Counted from the stretch's first letter, positions 22,738 to 32,345 are shown. The stretch is DNA of 64,000 bases from Acidovorax sp. GW101-3H11 (GCF_001633105.1 NZ_LUKZ01000008.1:10571-74570), one strand, 5' to 3'. Notes: a model not told the origin generated them from the letters alone. Made by a program: numbers and translations.

Positions 22738-24067
22738 GAAAAAATTTCAGCAGTGCCTGCACTGGTCTGCCGACACCGACGCCGCCATCGAGCAGCGCGT
22801 GGCCGACATCCTGGCCGACGTGCAAAAGCGCGGCGATGCGGCCGTGCTGGAGTACACCGCCCGCTTCGACGGCCTCAGCGCCCCCAACATGGCGGCGCTG
22901 GAGCTGACCCAGGCCGACTTCAAGGCCGCGTTCGACGCCATTCCGCAGGCCCAGCGCGACGCGCTGCAGGCCGCTGCCAAGCGCGTGCGCAGCTACCACG
23001 AGGCGCAGAAAAAAGCTTCGGGCGAAAGCTGGAGCTACCGGGATGAAGATGGCACCCTGCTGGGCCAGAAGGTCACGCCCCTGGACCGTGTGGGCATCTA
23101 CGTGCCCGGCGGCAAGGCCGCTTACCCGTCCAGCCTGCTGATGAACGCCATCCCGGCCCACGTGGCGGGCGTGCAGGAAATCATCATGGTTGTGCCCACC
23201 CCCGTGCGTGGCAGCGTCGCGACGGGTGGAACGGGCGAGGGCACCTCGACGAAGGGCGAGCGCAACGAGCTGGTGCTGGCCGCCGCCTATGTGGCCGGTG
23301 TCACCCGCGCTTTCACCATCGGCGGCGCACAGGCCGTGGCTGCACTGGCCTATGGCACGGCCACCGTACCCAAGGTGGACAAGATCACCGGCCCGGGCAA
23401 CGCCTACGTGGCCAGCGCCAAGAAACGTGTGTTCGGCACGGTGGGCATCGACATGATCGCGGGCCCGAGCGAAATCCTGGTGCTGGCCGACGGCAGCACG
23501 CCGCCCGACTGGGTGGCGATGGACCTGTTCAGCCAGGCCGAGCACGACGAGCTGGCCCAGAGCATCCTGCTGTGCCCTGACGCCGCCTACCTCGACGCCG
23601 TGCAGCGCGAGATCGACCGCCTGCTGCCCACCATGCCGCGTGCCGAGATCATCGCCAAGAGCCTGACCGGCCGCGGTGCGCTGATCCTCACCAAGGACAT
23701 GGAAGAGGCCTGTGCGATCAGCAACCGCATCGCACCCGAGCATTTGGAAGTGAGCAGCACCGACCCGCACCGCTGGGAGCCGCTGCTGCGCCACGCAGGG
23801 GCGATCTTCCTGGGGGCCTACACCTCCGAAAGCCTGGGCGACTACTGCGCAGGCCCCAACCACGTGCTGCCCACCAGCGGCACGGCACGCTTCTCGTCGC
23901 CCCTGGGCGTGTACGACTTCCAGAAGCGCAGCAGCCTCATCGAGGTGAGCGAGGCGGGTGCTCAGGTGCTTGGAAAAATCGCTGCCGAGCTGGCCTATGG
24001 CGAGGGCCTGCAGGCCCACGCGCAGGCGGCAGAGATGCGCTTGACCACGCCGGTCAAGCCGCGCTGA
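22679..24067 (+). CDS. hisD: Histidinol dehydrogenase
   Basis: Zn- and NAD-dependent HisD catalyses the last two steps of histidine synthesis. The 462 residues show [27 protein letters not shown] (about 134-160), [55 protein letters not shown] with metal ligands, [10 protein letters not shown], and a final HAQAAEMRL. The segment at residues 176-191 ([16 protein letters not shown]) looks like an extra Gly/Thr-rich insert where most family members go directly from VPTP to a short KG-x-x-N. The first codons may derive from repeat R1. The gene overlaps the convergent DUF2917 gene by 14 nt. Confidence 0.95.
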   Translation: MTMKSIAAPAYLSTADADFEKKFQQCLHWSADTDAAIEQRVADILADVQKRGDAAVLEYTARFDGLSAPNMAALELTQADFKAAFDAIPQAQRDALQAAAKRVRSYHEAQKKASGESWSYRDEDGTLLGQKVTPLDRVGIYVPGGKAAYPSSLLMNAIPAHVAGVQEIIMVVPTPVRGSVATGGTGEGTSTKGERNELVLAAAYVAGVTRAFTIGGAQAVAALAYGTATVPKVDKITGPGNAYVASAKKRVFGTVGIDMIAGPSEILVLADGSTPPDWVAMDLFSQAEHDELAQSILLCPDAAYLDAVQREIDRLLPTMPRAEIIAKSLTGRGALILTKDMEEACAISNRIAPEHLEVSSTDPHRWEPLLRHAGAIFLGAYTSESLGDYCAGPNHVLPTSGTARFSSPLGVYDFQKRSSLIEVSEAGAQVLGKIAAELAYGEGLQAHAQAAEMRLTTPVKPR

Positions 24068-24476
24068 TCGCGCCCCGGGGCAGGGTGCCCTGTGCGGGTG
24101 CCGTTGCCTTGGGCTGAGGGGCTGCGACGGGTGCAGAGGGTGTTGGCGGATAAGCAGCACCTGCCACTGCCCGGTGCTGCGCCCAGCTCAGCCGTGCAGG
24201 CCGGTGGCCTTCGGCGCTCACCCGCAGCCGCACCGGGCCGGTGAACGACAGGCGCTGCCCGGCTTCCAGAAAATAATCTTCCAGCAGACCATCACAAGTC
24301 ACCCAGACGCGGCCCTGTTCGACTTCGAGCAGGGCGATCTCGCCCGCGCGGAAGTCCAGCACCTGGACGGCCTGCAGCGGCGGCAGGGGCTGGCGCTTCC
24401 ATTGCAGGGTGAGGGGCACCGCAGGCTGGGCGGGGAGCGTGGGCGACGGTGGGGTGGGGGTGTGCAGCGTGTTCAT
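24054..24476 (-). CDS. DUF2917 domain protein
   Basis: Small protein of 140 residues. The N-terminus is Pro/Thr-rich, followed by the DUF2917 core: [40 protein letters not shown] (about 39-78), a cupin-like beta-rich segment. The C-terminal third is Ala/Pro-rich and probably disordered. Function is unknown. It is divergent from the MocR-type regulator, sharing a 152-nt promoter region with five GTAC-centred sites, which suggests it is a target of that regulator. Its 3' end overlaps hisD by 14 nt. Confidence 0.8.
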   Translation of the reverse strand: MNTLHTPTPPSPTLPAQPAVPLTLQWKRQPLPPLQAVQVLDFRAGEIALLEVEQGRVWVTCDGLLEDYFLEAGQRLSFTGPVRLRVSAEGHRPARLSWAQHRAVAGAAYPPTPSAPVAAPQPKATAPAQGTLPRGAISAA

Positions 24477-24534
24477 GCCTTCACTGTGCGGCCAGGGCGC
24501 GCGTGGCGCTACGGACAGGCATGCAGGACCTGGT

Positions 24535-24619
24535 CCAGTACAGACCGGCTGTACTGGTCATCTGTACTGTATGGGCTGCATCTGCTCTGTACTGGCTATT
24601 TGCCTGGCTGCCAGTACAG
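24535..24619 (+). promoter_or_regulatory. Array of five CTGTACTGG-type sites between divergent DUF2917 and MocR-like genes
   Basis: Sites: CCAGTACAG 24535-24543, CTGTACTGG 24549-24557, CTGTACTGT 24562-24570, CTGTACTGG 24587-24595, CCAGTACAG 24611-24619. The first two form a perfect inverted pair with a 5-nt centre. Start-to-start spacings are 14, 13, 25 and 24 nt. MocR-family regulators bind repeated sites in the promoter shared with their target, so these are likely operators of the adjacent regulator. Confidence 0.7.
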
Positions 24620-24628
24620 AATGCAGCC

Positions 24629-26077
24629 ATGGCCACCGATGACGCTCTTCCGCTTTATCTCCAGATCGCCGAGCAGTTGGCGCAGCTGATCCGCAACGGC
24701 ACGTTGGCGCGCGGCGAGAAGCTGCCGTCGGTGCGCGAGCTGGCGCGCCAGCACGGCGTGGCGCAGACCACCGTGGTGCAGGCCTACCACTGGCTCGAAG
24801 ATGCCCGCCTGATCACGGCCCGCCCGCGCTCCGGCTTTTTTGTGGCGGCGCGGCCGGTGAGCCTGCCCGAGCCCAGCACACCGCGCCCCATGCGCCGCCC
24901 GCGCGAGGTGTCGGTGGACTGGCTGGGGCAGCGCATCCTGGGCCGCAACCAGCCGGAGGACATGCTTTCGTTCAGCAGCGGCACACCAGGCCCCGAGCTG
25001 TTCAACCCCGACCGCGTGCGCCGCGCCGTGGTGCGTGCGGTCCAGCGCCACCGCAATCTGCTGTGCACCTACCCCAGCTCGGCGGGCCATGTGGATGCGC
25101 GCCGCGCCCTGGCGCGCTACGCCGTCAGCCTGGGCTGCAGCCTGGACCCCGAGAACATCGTGATCACTGGGGGCTGCATGGACGGCATTGCGCTGTGCCT
25201 GCGCGCCGTGACCCAGCCAGGCGACGTGGTGGCGCTGGAGTCGCCCACGCATTTTTCGTTTCTGGAGGTGCTGCAGGGCCTGCACCTCAAGGCGCTGGAG
25301 ATTCCCACCCACCCGCGCAACGGCCTGTCGCTGGATGCGCTGCAGCTTGCACTGGACACCCAGCCGGTCAAGGCCGTGATGGTGGTGCCCACGCTCAGCA
25401 ACCCGCTGGGCAGCTGCATGCCCCAGGCCGAGCGCAAGCGCCTGGCGCAGATGGCGGCGCGGCACGGCATGGCGGTGATCGAGGATGCGATCTACAACGA
25501 CCTGGCGGAGGTGGACGAGATGCGCCGCACCGTCAAGTCGTACGACACCACGGGCCATGTGATGCTGTGCGACTCGTTCTCCAAGACGCTGGCGCCGGGC
25601 CTGCGCCTGGGCTGGCTGGAGGCGGGCCGCTGGACGGACAAGGTGCGTGCCATCAAGGACCTGCAGGCGGGTGGGCAGTCGGCCGTGCTGGAGCTGGCGC
25701 TGGCCGACCTCATCACCCAGGCGGGCCATGCGGCCGCCATGCGCCAGCTGCATGCGGGTGTGGCGGCCCGCATGGACGAGGCGCGCCGGGTGATTGCCGC
25801 GCATTTCCCGCAGGGCACGCGCGTGAGCGACCCGCCCGGCGGCCTGCTGCTGTGGCTGGAGCTGCCCCGCGCGCTGGATTCGGTGCAACTGCACGAGGCC
25901 TGCCTGGCCCAGCAGATCCTGATCGCCCCGGGCACGGTGTTCAGCACCAGCGGGCGGTTCCGCAACTGCCTGCGCATCGGCGTGGGTGGCGACTGGTCGC
26001 CCGCGCACCTGGAGGCGCTGCGCACCGTGGGCGACATGGCCACGCGCATGCTGCAGGGGCAGCGGCAGGCCGCCTGA
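24629..26077 (+). CDS. MocR-family GntR/aminotransferase-like regulator
   Basis: The 482-residue protein fuses an N-terminal GntR winged helix (LPLYLQIAEQLAQLIRNGTLARGEKLPSVRELARQHGVAQTTVVQAYHWLEDARLI, about 7-62) to a fold-type I aminotransferase domain. PLP would bind Lys319 in DSFSKTLAPGLRLGW. Other PLP-fold features are CTYPSSAGHVDARRALARY, GGCMDGIALCLRA and VPTLSNPLGSCMP. Family members use PLP or an amino acid as effector and often control vitamin B6, GABA or transport genes. The ATG at 24629 lies 9 nt after the last GTAC site. It lies between hisD and hisC, breaking up the his order. The actual target is unknown; DUF2917 is the obvious candidate. Confidence 0.9.
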   Translation: MATDDALPLYLQIAEQLAQLIRNGTLARGEKLPSVRELARQHGVAQTTVVQAYHWLEDARLITARPRSGFFVAARPVSLPEPSTPRPMRRPREVSVDWLGQRILGRNQPEDMLSFSSGTPGPELFNPDRVRRAVVRAVQRHRNLLCTYPSSAGHVDARRALARYAVSLGCSLDPENIVITGGCMDGIALCLRAVTQPGDVVALESPTHFSFLEVLQGLHLKALEIPTHPRNGLSLDALQLALDTQPVKAVMVVPTLSNPLGSCMPQAERKRLAQMAARHGMAVIEDAIYNDLAEVDEMRRTVKSYDTTGHVMLCDSFSKTLAPGLRLGWLEAGRWTDKVRAIKDLQAGGQSAVLELALADLITQAGHAAAMRQLHAGVAARMDEARRVIAAHFPQGTRVSDPPGGLLLWLELPRALDSVQLHEACLAQQILIAPGTVFSTSGRFRNCLRIGVGGDWSPAHLEALRTVGDMATRMLQGQRQAA

Positions 26078-26094
26078 TTTTCTTTAAAAAATGA

Positions 26095-26130
26095 ACACGA
26101 ACTTCGTGTTCCACGAAGTTCGTGTAATAT
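26095..26130 (+). promoter_or_regulatory. Perfect palindromic operator and -10 element of the toxin-antitoxin pair
   Basis: ACACGAACTTCGTG (26095-26108) and CACGAAGTTCGTGT (26112-26125) are perfect 14-bp arms around TTC, and each arm is itself nearly palindromic. TAATAT at 26125-26130 is a good -10 hexamer ending 7 nt before the antitoxin ATG. There is no Shine-Dalgarno sequence between, so transcription probably starts at or next to the ATG (leaderless mRNA). Binding of the antitoxin to the palindrome would block the promoter. Confidence 0.75.
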
Positions 26131-26137
26131 AACTCCC

Positions 26138-26362
26138 ATGAAAAACGTCACCGTGACCATGGACGACGCCGTAGCCGAATGGGTGCGCGTGGAAGCCGCC
26201 AAGCGCGGCAGCAGCGTGTCGCGCCTGCTCGGTGAATGGCTGGCCGAAAAAATGCGCCAGGAAGACGCCTACGCCCAGGCCATGCGCGAGGCGCTGGGCT
26301 TTGAGTCCTGGGGCGCGTCCAGCGGGCCCTATGTGCCGCGCGAAACCCTGTTTCTGCGCTGA
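26138..26362 (+). CDS. Ribbon-helix-helix antitoxin (VapB-like)
   Basis: The 74-residue protein starts MKNVTVTMDDAVAEWVRVEAAKRGSSVSRLLGEWLAEKM, a CopG/RHH fold in which the N-terminal strand would enter the major groove. The C-terminal part (EALGFESWGASSGPYVPRETLFLR) is the likely toxin-neutralising segment. It precedes a PIN-domain gene by 14 nt and follows a strong palindrome, the standard type II toxin-antitoxin layout with autorepression. Codon use is like its high-GC neighbours, so the module is not a recent arrival or came from similar DNA. Confidence 0.85.
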   Translation: MKNVTVTMDDAVAEWVRVEAAKRGSSVSRLLGEWLAEKMRQEDAYAQAMREALGFESWGASSGPYVPRETLFLR

Positions 26363-26376
26363 GCAGCGGAGAGCGC

Positions 26377-26829
26377 ATGGCCACTGTCCCCATCTTTGTC
26401 GATACCGAAATCCTGCTCGCCAGCGTGGACGACCGCGATGCCGAGCGCCAGGCGCGGGCGCGTGAATGGATCAGCTTTTGCTGGCAGACGCGCAGCGGCC
26501 GCATCAGCTCGCAGGTGCTCAACGAGCTGTACAACCAGGCGATCCAGCGTTTTGACGGCCCCCAGGTACTGCAACAGGTGCGCGCCCAGGTGCGCCGCCT
26601 GCGCGTGTGGCTGCCGCCGCACCTGGACTCGTACACCGTAGACGGCGCCTGGGATCTGCAGGACCGCTACCGCCTGGGCTACTGGGATGCGCTCATCCTC
26701 TCGTCTGCCCACCAGCAGGGCTGCCGCTATCTGCTCACCGAGGCGCTGCCGCACGACCAGCCGCTGGACGCTGTGCGGCCGATTAACCCGTTTCTCACCA
26801 CCCCCAACGAACTGGACACGACCGAATGA
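26377..26829 (+). CDS. PIN-domain toxin (VapC-like)
   Basis: The 150-residue protein has PIN-domain acidic positions: FVDTEILLASVD (Asp9), SSQVLNELYNQAI (Glu near 49), and YWDALILSSAHQQGCRYLLTEAL (Asp near 105). Most VapC proteins end this last motif with E-D; here it reads T-E-A-L, so the second acid is missing though the Glu remains. PIN toxins are RNases, often cutting tRNA or rRNA. Its TGA overlaps the hisC ATG (ATGA at 26826-26829), so hisC translation may depend on ribosomes finishing the toxin. Confidence 0.83.
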   Translation: MATVPIFVDTEILLASVDDRDAERQARAREWISFCWQTRSGRISSQVLNELYNQAIQRFDGPQVLQQVRAQVRRLRVWLPPHLDSYTVDGAWDLQDRYRLGYWDALILSSAHQQGCRYLLTEALPHDQPLDAVRPINPFLTTPNELDTTE

Positions 26830-27950
26830 CCAACGCCGCTCCATCTTCCCCGCTTCAAGCCCTGGCCCGCATCCGTCCCGACGTGCGCGCCATGCATGCC
26901 TACGGCGTGCAGCCCTCCACCGGCATGCTCAAGATGGACGCGATGGAAAACCCCTTCCGCCTGCCAGCGCATCTGCAGGCCGCGCTGGGCCAGCGCCTGG
27001 GCGCGGTGGCGCTCAACCGCTACCCCGGTGACCGGCTGCTGGATCTGAAGGCGGCCCTGGCCAAATACGCCGGCATGCCCGAGGGCTACGGCGTGGTGCT
27101 GGGCAATGGCTCCGATGAACTCATCACCCTGCTGGCCCTGGCCTGCGCCCAGCCCGGCACGGGCCAGCGCGCCACCATGCTCGCGCCCATGCCCGGCTTC
27201 GTGATGTACCCGATGAGCGCGCAGCTGCAGGGCCTGGACTTTGTCGCCGTGCCGCTCACCGCTGACTTCGAGCTGGACGAGCCCGCCATGCTGGCTGCCA
27301 TCGCCCAGCACAAGCCCGCCATCACCTACATCGCCTACCCCAACAACCCCACGGCCACGCTGTGGGACGAGGGCGCGGTGCAGCGCATCATCGACGCCGC
27401 AGGCGCACAGGGCGGCATCGTGGTGATGGACGAGGCCTACCAGCCCTTTGCCAGCCGCACCTGGATCGACCGCATGCGCGCCGAGCCCGCGCGCAACGCG
27501 CACGTGCTGCTGATGCGCACGCTCAGCAAGTTTGGCCTGGCGGGCGTGCGCCTGGGCTACCTCATCGGGCCCGCTGCGTTTGTGAGCGAGATCGACAAGG
27601 TGCGCCCGCCCTACAACGTGAGCGTGCTCAACTGCGAAGCCGCGCTGTTTGCGCTGGAGCACGCCGAGGTGTTTGCCGCCCAGGCCGCCGAGATCCGCGC
27701 CGAGCGCACCCAGGTCCTGGCGGCCCTGCGGCAGATGCCCGGTGTTGAAAAATGTTGGGACAGCGAGGCCAACATGATCCTGATCCGCGTGGCGGATTCC
27801 GCCCGTGCGTACGACGGTATGAAAACCCGCAAGGTCCTCGTCAAGAACGTTTCTACAATGCACCCATTGCTGGCCAACTGCCTGCGCCTCACGGTGGGCG
27901 ACGCCTCCGACAATGCGCAGATGCTGGCCGCCCTGCAAGCCTCCCTATGA
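26826..27950 (+). CDS. hisC: Histidinol-phosphate aminotransferase
   Basis: PLP enzyme making histidinol phosphate from imidazole-acetol phosphate. The 374 residues show [14 protein letters not shown] near the N-terminus, [61 protein letters not shown], and [18 protein letters not shown] with PLP-lysine 235. The start overlaps the toxin stop and the stop overlaps the hisB ATG (ATGA at 27947), so toxin-hisC-hisB are tightly coupled. Confidence 0.96.
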   Translation: MTNAAPSSPLQALARIRPDVRAMHAYGVQPSTGMLKMDAMENPFRLPAHLQAALGQRLGAVALNRYPGDRLLDLKAALAKYAGMPEGYGVVLGNGSDELITLLALACAQPGTGQRATMLAPMPGFVMYPMSAQLQGLDFVAVPLTADFELDEPAMLAAIAQHKPAITYIAYPNNPTATLWDEGAVQRIIDAAGAQGGIVVMDEAYQPFASRTWIDRMRAEPARNAHVLLMRTLSKFGLAGVRLGYLIGPAAFVSEIDKVRPPYNVSVLNCEAALFALEHAEVFAAQAAEIRAERTQVLAALRQMPGVEKCWDSEANMILIRVADSARAYDGMKTRKVLVKNVSTMHPLLANCLRLTVGDASDNAQMLAALQASL

Positions 27951-28591
27951 CTTCCTCCGCACTCGTACCCTCCAACGCCCCTGGCACGCCTGATCCGATG
28001 GCCGACCGCATCGCCGAAGTCAGCCGCAACACCGCCGAGACGCGCATCAACGTGCGCATCAACCTCGACGGTACCGGCCAGGCCAAGCTGCACACCGGCA
28101 TCGGCTTCTTCGACCACATGCTCGACCAGATCGCCCGCCACGGGCTGATCGACCTCGACATCGACTGCGAAGGCGACCTGCACATCGACGGCCACCACAC
28201 GGTGGAAGACGTGGGCATCACGCTGGGCCAGGCGTTTGCGCGGGCCGTGGGCGACAAGAAGGGCATCCGCCGCTATGGCCACGCCTATGTGCCGCTCGAC
28301 GAAGCGCTGTCGCGCGTGGTGGTCGATTTTTCGGGCCGCCCGGGCCTGCACATCGATGTGAAGTTCACGGCCGGCAGCATCGGCCAGCTCGACACGCAGC
28401 TGGTGTACGAGTTCTTCCAGGGTTTTGTGAACCACGCGGGCGTGACGCTGCACATCGACAACCTCAAGGGCGTCAACGCCCACCACCAGTGCGAAACCAT
28501 CTTCAAGGCGTTCGGGCGCACGCTGCGCGCGGCGCTGGAGCGGGACCCGCGCTCGGCCGGTGTCATCCCGTCCACCAAGGGTTCTTTGTGA
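27947..28591 (+). CDS. hisB: Imidazoleglycerol-phosphate dehydratase
   Basis: Monofunctional HisB of 214 residues without the N-terminal phosphatase domain found in enterics. Metal-binding motifs are [34 protein letters not shown] (written DGHHTVED in the centre) and [20 protein letters not shown]. It dehydrates IGP to imidazole-acetol phosphate. The ATG at 27947 overlaps the hisC stop. A copy of repeat R1 begins right after the stop. Confidence 0.96.
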   Translation: MTSSALVPSNAPGTPDPMADRIAEVSRNTAETRINVRINLDGTGQAKLHTGIGFFDHMLDQIARHGLIDLDIDCEGDLHIDGHHTVEDVGITLGQAFARAVGDKKGIRRYGHAYVPLDEALSRVVVDFSGRPGLHIDVKFTAGSIGQLDTQLVYEFFQGFVNHAGVTLHIDNLKGVNAHHQCETIFKAFGRTLRAALERDPRSAGVIPSTKGSL

Positions 28592-28592
28592 C

Positions 28593-28651
28593 TTTTATGA
28601 ATCAAATCGGGCCTCTGCGCCCGATGGGTAAGCGCTAGCAGCTATGAATAT
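28593..28651 (-). repeat. Dispersed repeat R1, copy covering the hisH start
   Basis: On the minus strand it reads ATTCATAGCTGCTAGCGCTT, then ACCCATCGGGCGCAGAGG and CCCGATTTGATTCATAAAA. The hisH ATG at 28644 is inside its outer end. It fills nearly all of the hisB-hisH gap. Confidence 0.85.
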
Positions 28652-29312
28652 GGAAGCAAAAACAGTGGTGGTCGTGGACTACGGCATGGGCAACCTGCGC
28701 TCGGTGTCGCAGGCCGTGCAGGCCGCCGCCCAGGGCACGGGCTGGACGGTGGTGGTCACCCAGCGCCCCGAAGATGTGCGCGCCGCAGCGCGCGTGGTGC
28801 TGCCCGGCCAGGGCGCCATGCCCGACTGCATGCGCGAGTTGCGCGAATCCGGCCTGCAGGAATCGGTGCTGGAAGCCGCCGCCACCAAGCCCCTGTTTGG
28901 CGTGTGTGTGGGCATGCAGATGCTGCTGGACCACAGTGCCGAAGGCGACACCCCCGGCCTCTCCCTGATCCCCGGCGAGGTGCGCAAGTTCGACCTGGCG
29001 GGCCGCACCCAGCCCGACGGCAGCCGCTTCAAGGTGCCCCAGATGGGCTGGAACCAGGTGCGCCAGATGGAACACGCGGGGGCCGTGCACCCCGTGTGGG
29101 CCGGTGTGCCCGACAACAGCTACTTCTACTTTGTGCACAGTTTCTATGCCGTGCCGCAAAACCCCGCCCACTGCGCGGGGCAGGCCGACTACGGCGGCGT
29201 GTTCGCTGCGGCCATTGCACGCGATAATATTTTTGCGACGCAATTCCACCCGGAGAAAAGCGCGGAACATGGCCTGGCCCTGTACCGCAACTTTCTGCAC
29301 TGGAATCCCTGA
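28644..29312 (+). CDS. hisH: Imidazole glycerol phosphate synthase, glutaminase subunit
   Basis: HisH releases ammonia from glutamine for HisF. The 222-residue class I amidotransferase has [17 protein letters not shown], the nucleophile Cys88 in [13 protein letters not shown], and the His/Glu pair in [10 protein letters not shown] near the C-terminus. The ATG at 28644 or 28650 lies inside repeat R1, so the ribosome-binding region is repeat sequence. An 82-nt gap precedes hisA. Confidence 0.95.
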   Translation: MNMEAKTVVVVDYGMGNLRSVSQAVQAAAQGTGWTVVVTQRPEDVRAAARVVLPGQGAMPDCMRELRESGLQESVLEAAATKPLFGVCVGMQMLLDHSAEGDTPGLSLIPGEVRKFDLAGRTQPDGSRFKVPQMGWNQVRQMEHAGAVHPVWAGVPDNSYFYFVHSFYAVPQNPAHCAGQADYGGVFAAAIARDNIFATQFHPEKSAEHGLALYRNFLHWNP

Positions 29313-29394
29313 TTCTTTTTTTCTCCACCCTTCCTCCTCAACCACCCCGTTCGGGCCGCGCCGAGATTTGGCCGATCCCCTGAACCCCACCACC

Positions 29395-30135
29395 ATGCTG
29401 CTCATCCCCGCCATCGACCTCAAAGACGGCCACTGCGTACGCCTCAAGCAAGGCGATATGGACCAATCCACCACCTTTGGCGAAGACCCCGCCGCCATGG
29501 CGCGCAAGTGGGTGGACGCGGGCGCACGCCGCCTGCACCTGGTGGACCTGAATGGCGCCTTCGCGGGCGTGCCCAAGAACTACGGCGCCATCAAGTCCAT
29601 CCTGAAAGAGGTGGGCTCCGACATCCCCGTGCAGCTAGGCGGCGGCATCCGCGACCTGGACACCATCGAAAAATACATCGACGGTGGCCTGCGCTACGTG
29701 ATCATCGGCACGGCGGCCGTGAAGAACCCCGGCTTCCTGAAGGACGCCTGCAGTGCCTTCGGCGGCCACATCATCGTGGGCCTGGATGCCAAGGACGGCA
29801 AGGTCGCCACCGACGGCTGGAGCAAGCTCACGGGCCACGAGGTCGTGGACCTGGCCAAGAAATTCGAGGACTGGGGCGTCGAGTCCATCATCTACACCGA
29901 CATCGGCCGCGACGGCATGCTCTCGGGCATCAACATCGACGCCACGGTGAAGCTGGCCCAGGCGCTGAGCATCCCCGTGATCGCCTCGGGCGGCCTGTCG
30001 AACATGGCCGACATCGAGCAGCTGTGCGCGGTGGAAAGCGAGGGCGTCGAAGGCGTGATCTGCGGCCGTGCCATCTACAGCGGCGACCTGGACTTTGCCG
30101 CTGCGCAAGCGCGCGCCGACGAGTTGAACGGCTGA
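29395..30135 (+). CDS. hisA: ProFAR isomerase
   Basis: 1-(5-phosphoribosyl)-5-[(5-phosphoribosylamino)methylideneamino] imidazole-4-carboxamide isomerase. The 246-residue (beta-alpha)8 barrel begins [21 protein letters not shown] with the catalytic Asp8. Phosphate-binding loops are [16 protein letters not shown] and [15 protein letters not shown]. The second catalytic Asp is in [12 protein letters not shown]. The ATG at 29395 gives the exact family N-terminus. A copy of repeat R2 follows the stop. Confidence 0.96.
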   Translation: MLLIPAIDLKDGHCVRLKQGDMDQSTTFGEDPAAMARKWVDAGARRLHLVDLNGAFAGVPKNYGAIKSILKEVGSDIPVQLGGGIRDLDTIEKYIDGGLRYVIIGTAAVKNPGFLKDACSAFGGHIIVGLDAKDGKVATDGWSKLTGHEVVDLAKKFEDWGVESIIYTDIGRDGMLSGINIDATVKLAQALSIPVIASGGLSNMADIEQLCAVESEGVEGVICGRAIYSGDLDFAAAQARADELNG

Positions 30136-30142
30136 AACAGCT

Positions 30143-30235
30143 GACCCCCCGAGCGGCTTCGCCGCTTCCCCCAGGGGACGACGCCAGTGGCCTGGCGAAG
30201 CCAGTTCCACGGCGTCTGCTGGCCTCGGCAGCGCC
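30143..30235 (+). repeat. Dispersed repeat R2, after hisA
   Basis: Starts about 8 nt after the hisA stop with CCCCCCGAGCGGCTTCGCCG, then CTTCCCCCAGGGGACG, then GTGGCCTGGCGAAGCCAG and TTCCACGG. The last block is shared with the copy at 34146. Confidence 0.75.
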
Positions 30236-30262
30236 TCATCAACGAATCGCTGACTGACCGAC

Positions 30263-31059
<797 letters not shown>

Positions 31060-31063
<4 letters not shown>

Positions 31064-31127
31064 GGGTGCGGCTGTGAGGGTGCGGCTGTGAGGGTGCGGT
31101 TGTGAGGGTGCGGTTGTGAGGGCGCCG
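31060..31127 (+). repeat. 14-bp tandem repeat across the hisF stop
   Basis: Four full units of GTGAGGGTGCGG(C/T)T start at 31060, 31074, 31088 and 31102, with a partial fifth at 31116. The first contains the hisF stop (GTGA). Every unit contains GAGGG 7 nt before the GTG of the next unit, so each looks like a ribosome site plus start codon. The last GTG is the start of the next gene. Confidence 0.9.
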
Positions 31128-31700
31128 TTCGCAGGCCTGCACCGGGCGCTGATGCTGGCGCTGGCTGGCGTGGCCACGGCGCTGGCGCTGCCCGCTGCGG
31201 CCCAGGTGCCGTCTCCGTCGTACGCGAGTTTTTCCGAACGCCTGCCTTGCGTGCACCGCATTGGCCGGTGTTTTGATGCCACCATCGGCGGCAAGCCGGT
31301 GGAGGTGATCGCCGACAAGGCTGAATTCGACAAGCTCAAGGCCCTGCTGCCAACGCTCAACAGCAACGTGCGCGATGTGCACTGGATCGTGCGCGAGCCC
31401 GTGCCGGGCGCCCAGGCGCTGGACGTGGCAACCCGCGCCACCGCCCTAGGCCTGCCCCATGTGGGGGACGAGAAGGAAGAGCCCGACGTGATCGTCTATG
31501 CCCTGGATGGTCGGGACCTGGAGAGCGAGTCGGAACTGGTGGCGAATTCCAGCGTGCGCATCAACGGCCAGCCGGTGGTGACGCAGCAGGAAACCCTCAC
31601 GCAGGACTTCCTGCCCCCGGGCCGCTACGCCTTCGCCATCAAGTACCTGGGCCGCAAGAACTGGGACCGCAAGTGGGTCTTCCTGACGGTCGCTCGGTAA
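31116..31700 (+). CDS. Secreted protein of unknown function
   Basis: The 194-residue precursor has a signal peptide (basic N-terminus, then LMLALAGVATALALPAAAQ, cleavage after about residue 30). The mature part begins VPSPSYASFSERLPCVHRIGRCFDATIGG, with two nearby Cys that could form a disulfide, and ends in PPGRYAFAIKYLGRKNWDRKWVFLTVAR, a beta-rich pattern. I do not recognise the family. It starts with GTG 31116 in the last unit of the tandem repeat; a GTG at 31074 is in the same frame. It lies in the his operon between hisF and hisI, probably periplasmic and unrelated to histidine synthesis. Confidence 0.7.
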   Translation: MRAPFAGLHRALMLALAGVATALALPAAAQVPSPSYASFSERLPCVHRIGRCFDATIGGKPVEVIADKAEFDKLKALLPTLNSNVRDVHWIVREPVPGAQALDVATRATALGLPHVGDEKEEPDVIVYALDGRDLESESELVANSSVRINGQPVVTQQETLTQDFLPPGRYAFAIKYLGRKNWDRKWVFLTVAR

Positions 31701-31702
31701 GT

Positions 31703-31755
31703 AAAGAAAATCGGCTTCTCCGCGCTCTGGATAAGCATTTCTAGCTATTGTTTTT
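31703..31755 (-). repeat. Dispersed repeat R1, copy after the secreted-protein gene
   Basis: On the minus strand: CAATAGCTAGAAATGCTTAT, then CCAGAGCGCGGAGAAGCC and GATTTTCTTTAC. It begins 3 nt after the gene's stop and faces the next copy at 31831. Confidence 0.75.
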
Positions 31756-31830
31756 GGATGAATGTGCTGCGGGTGCAAGCGGGCACAGCGGCAGCGTCAA
31801 GGGCTCCGTGCCCGCAGCCCGGTGGCTTCT

Positions 31831-31895
31831 GATTGCTCATTTTTTGATAGCTATTTGGGCATGCTGGTAGCGCCCAAAGGGCCAAAATGACCTCA
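31831..31895 (+). repeat. Dispersed repeat R1, copy upstream of hisI
   Basis: GATTGCTCATTTTTTGATAG, CTATTTGGGCATGCTGGTAG, CGCCCAAAGGGCCAAAATGA in order. The ATG at 31887 in its right end is in frame with hisI. Confidence 0.75.
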
Positions 31896-31949
31896 AGACT
31901 GCACCCTGGGCGCACGGGCCCGCCAGGCAAATCGCCGACAATCCCCGCC

Positions 31950-32339
31950 ATGAACTGGCTCAACGAAGTGAAATGGGACGCGCAGGGCCTGGTGCCCGTG
32001 ATTGCGCAAGAGCAGGGCACGGGCGACGTGCTGATGTTTGCGTGGATGAACCGCGAAGCACTCGAAAAAACGGCCGAACTCGGCCGCGCCGTGTACTTCA
32101 GCCGCTCGCGCGGCAAGCTGTGGTTCAAGGGCGAAGAATCGGGCCACGTGCAGACCGTGCACGAGATCCGCCTCGACTGCGACAACGACGTGGTGCTGCT
32201 CAAGGTCACCCAGCTCGGCCACGAGCCTGGCATTGCCTGCCACACCGGCCGCCACAGCTGTTTCTTCAGCGTGCTCAAGGACGGCGCCTGGACGCCTGTC
32301 GATCCGGTCTTGAAAGACCCCGAATCCATCTACAAATAA
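31950..32339 (+). CDS. hisI: Phosphoribosyl-AMP cyclohydrolase
   Basis: The 129-residue enzyme opens the adenine ring of PR-AMP. Zn and Mg motifs are [11 protein letters not shown] and [11 protein letters not shown], with [19 protein letters not shown] before them. It is the monofunctional form, separate from hisE. The ATG at 31950 gives [13 protein letters not shown], the family start. An in-frame ATG at 31887 inside repeat R1 would add 21 residues ([11 protein letters not shown]...) and cannot be excluded. Confidence 0.95.
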   Translation: MNWLNEVKWDAQGLVPVIAQEQGTGDVLMFAWMNREALEKTAELGRAVYFSRSRGKLWFKGEESGHVQTVHEIRLDCDNDVVLLKVTQLGHEPGIACHTGRHSCFFSVLKDGAWTPVDPVLKDPESIYK

Positions 32340-32345
32340 AGAACC

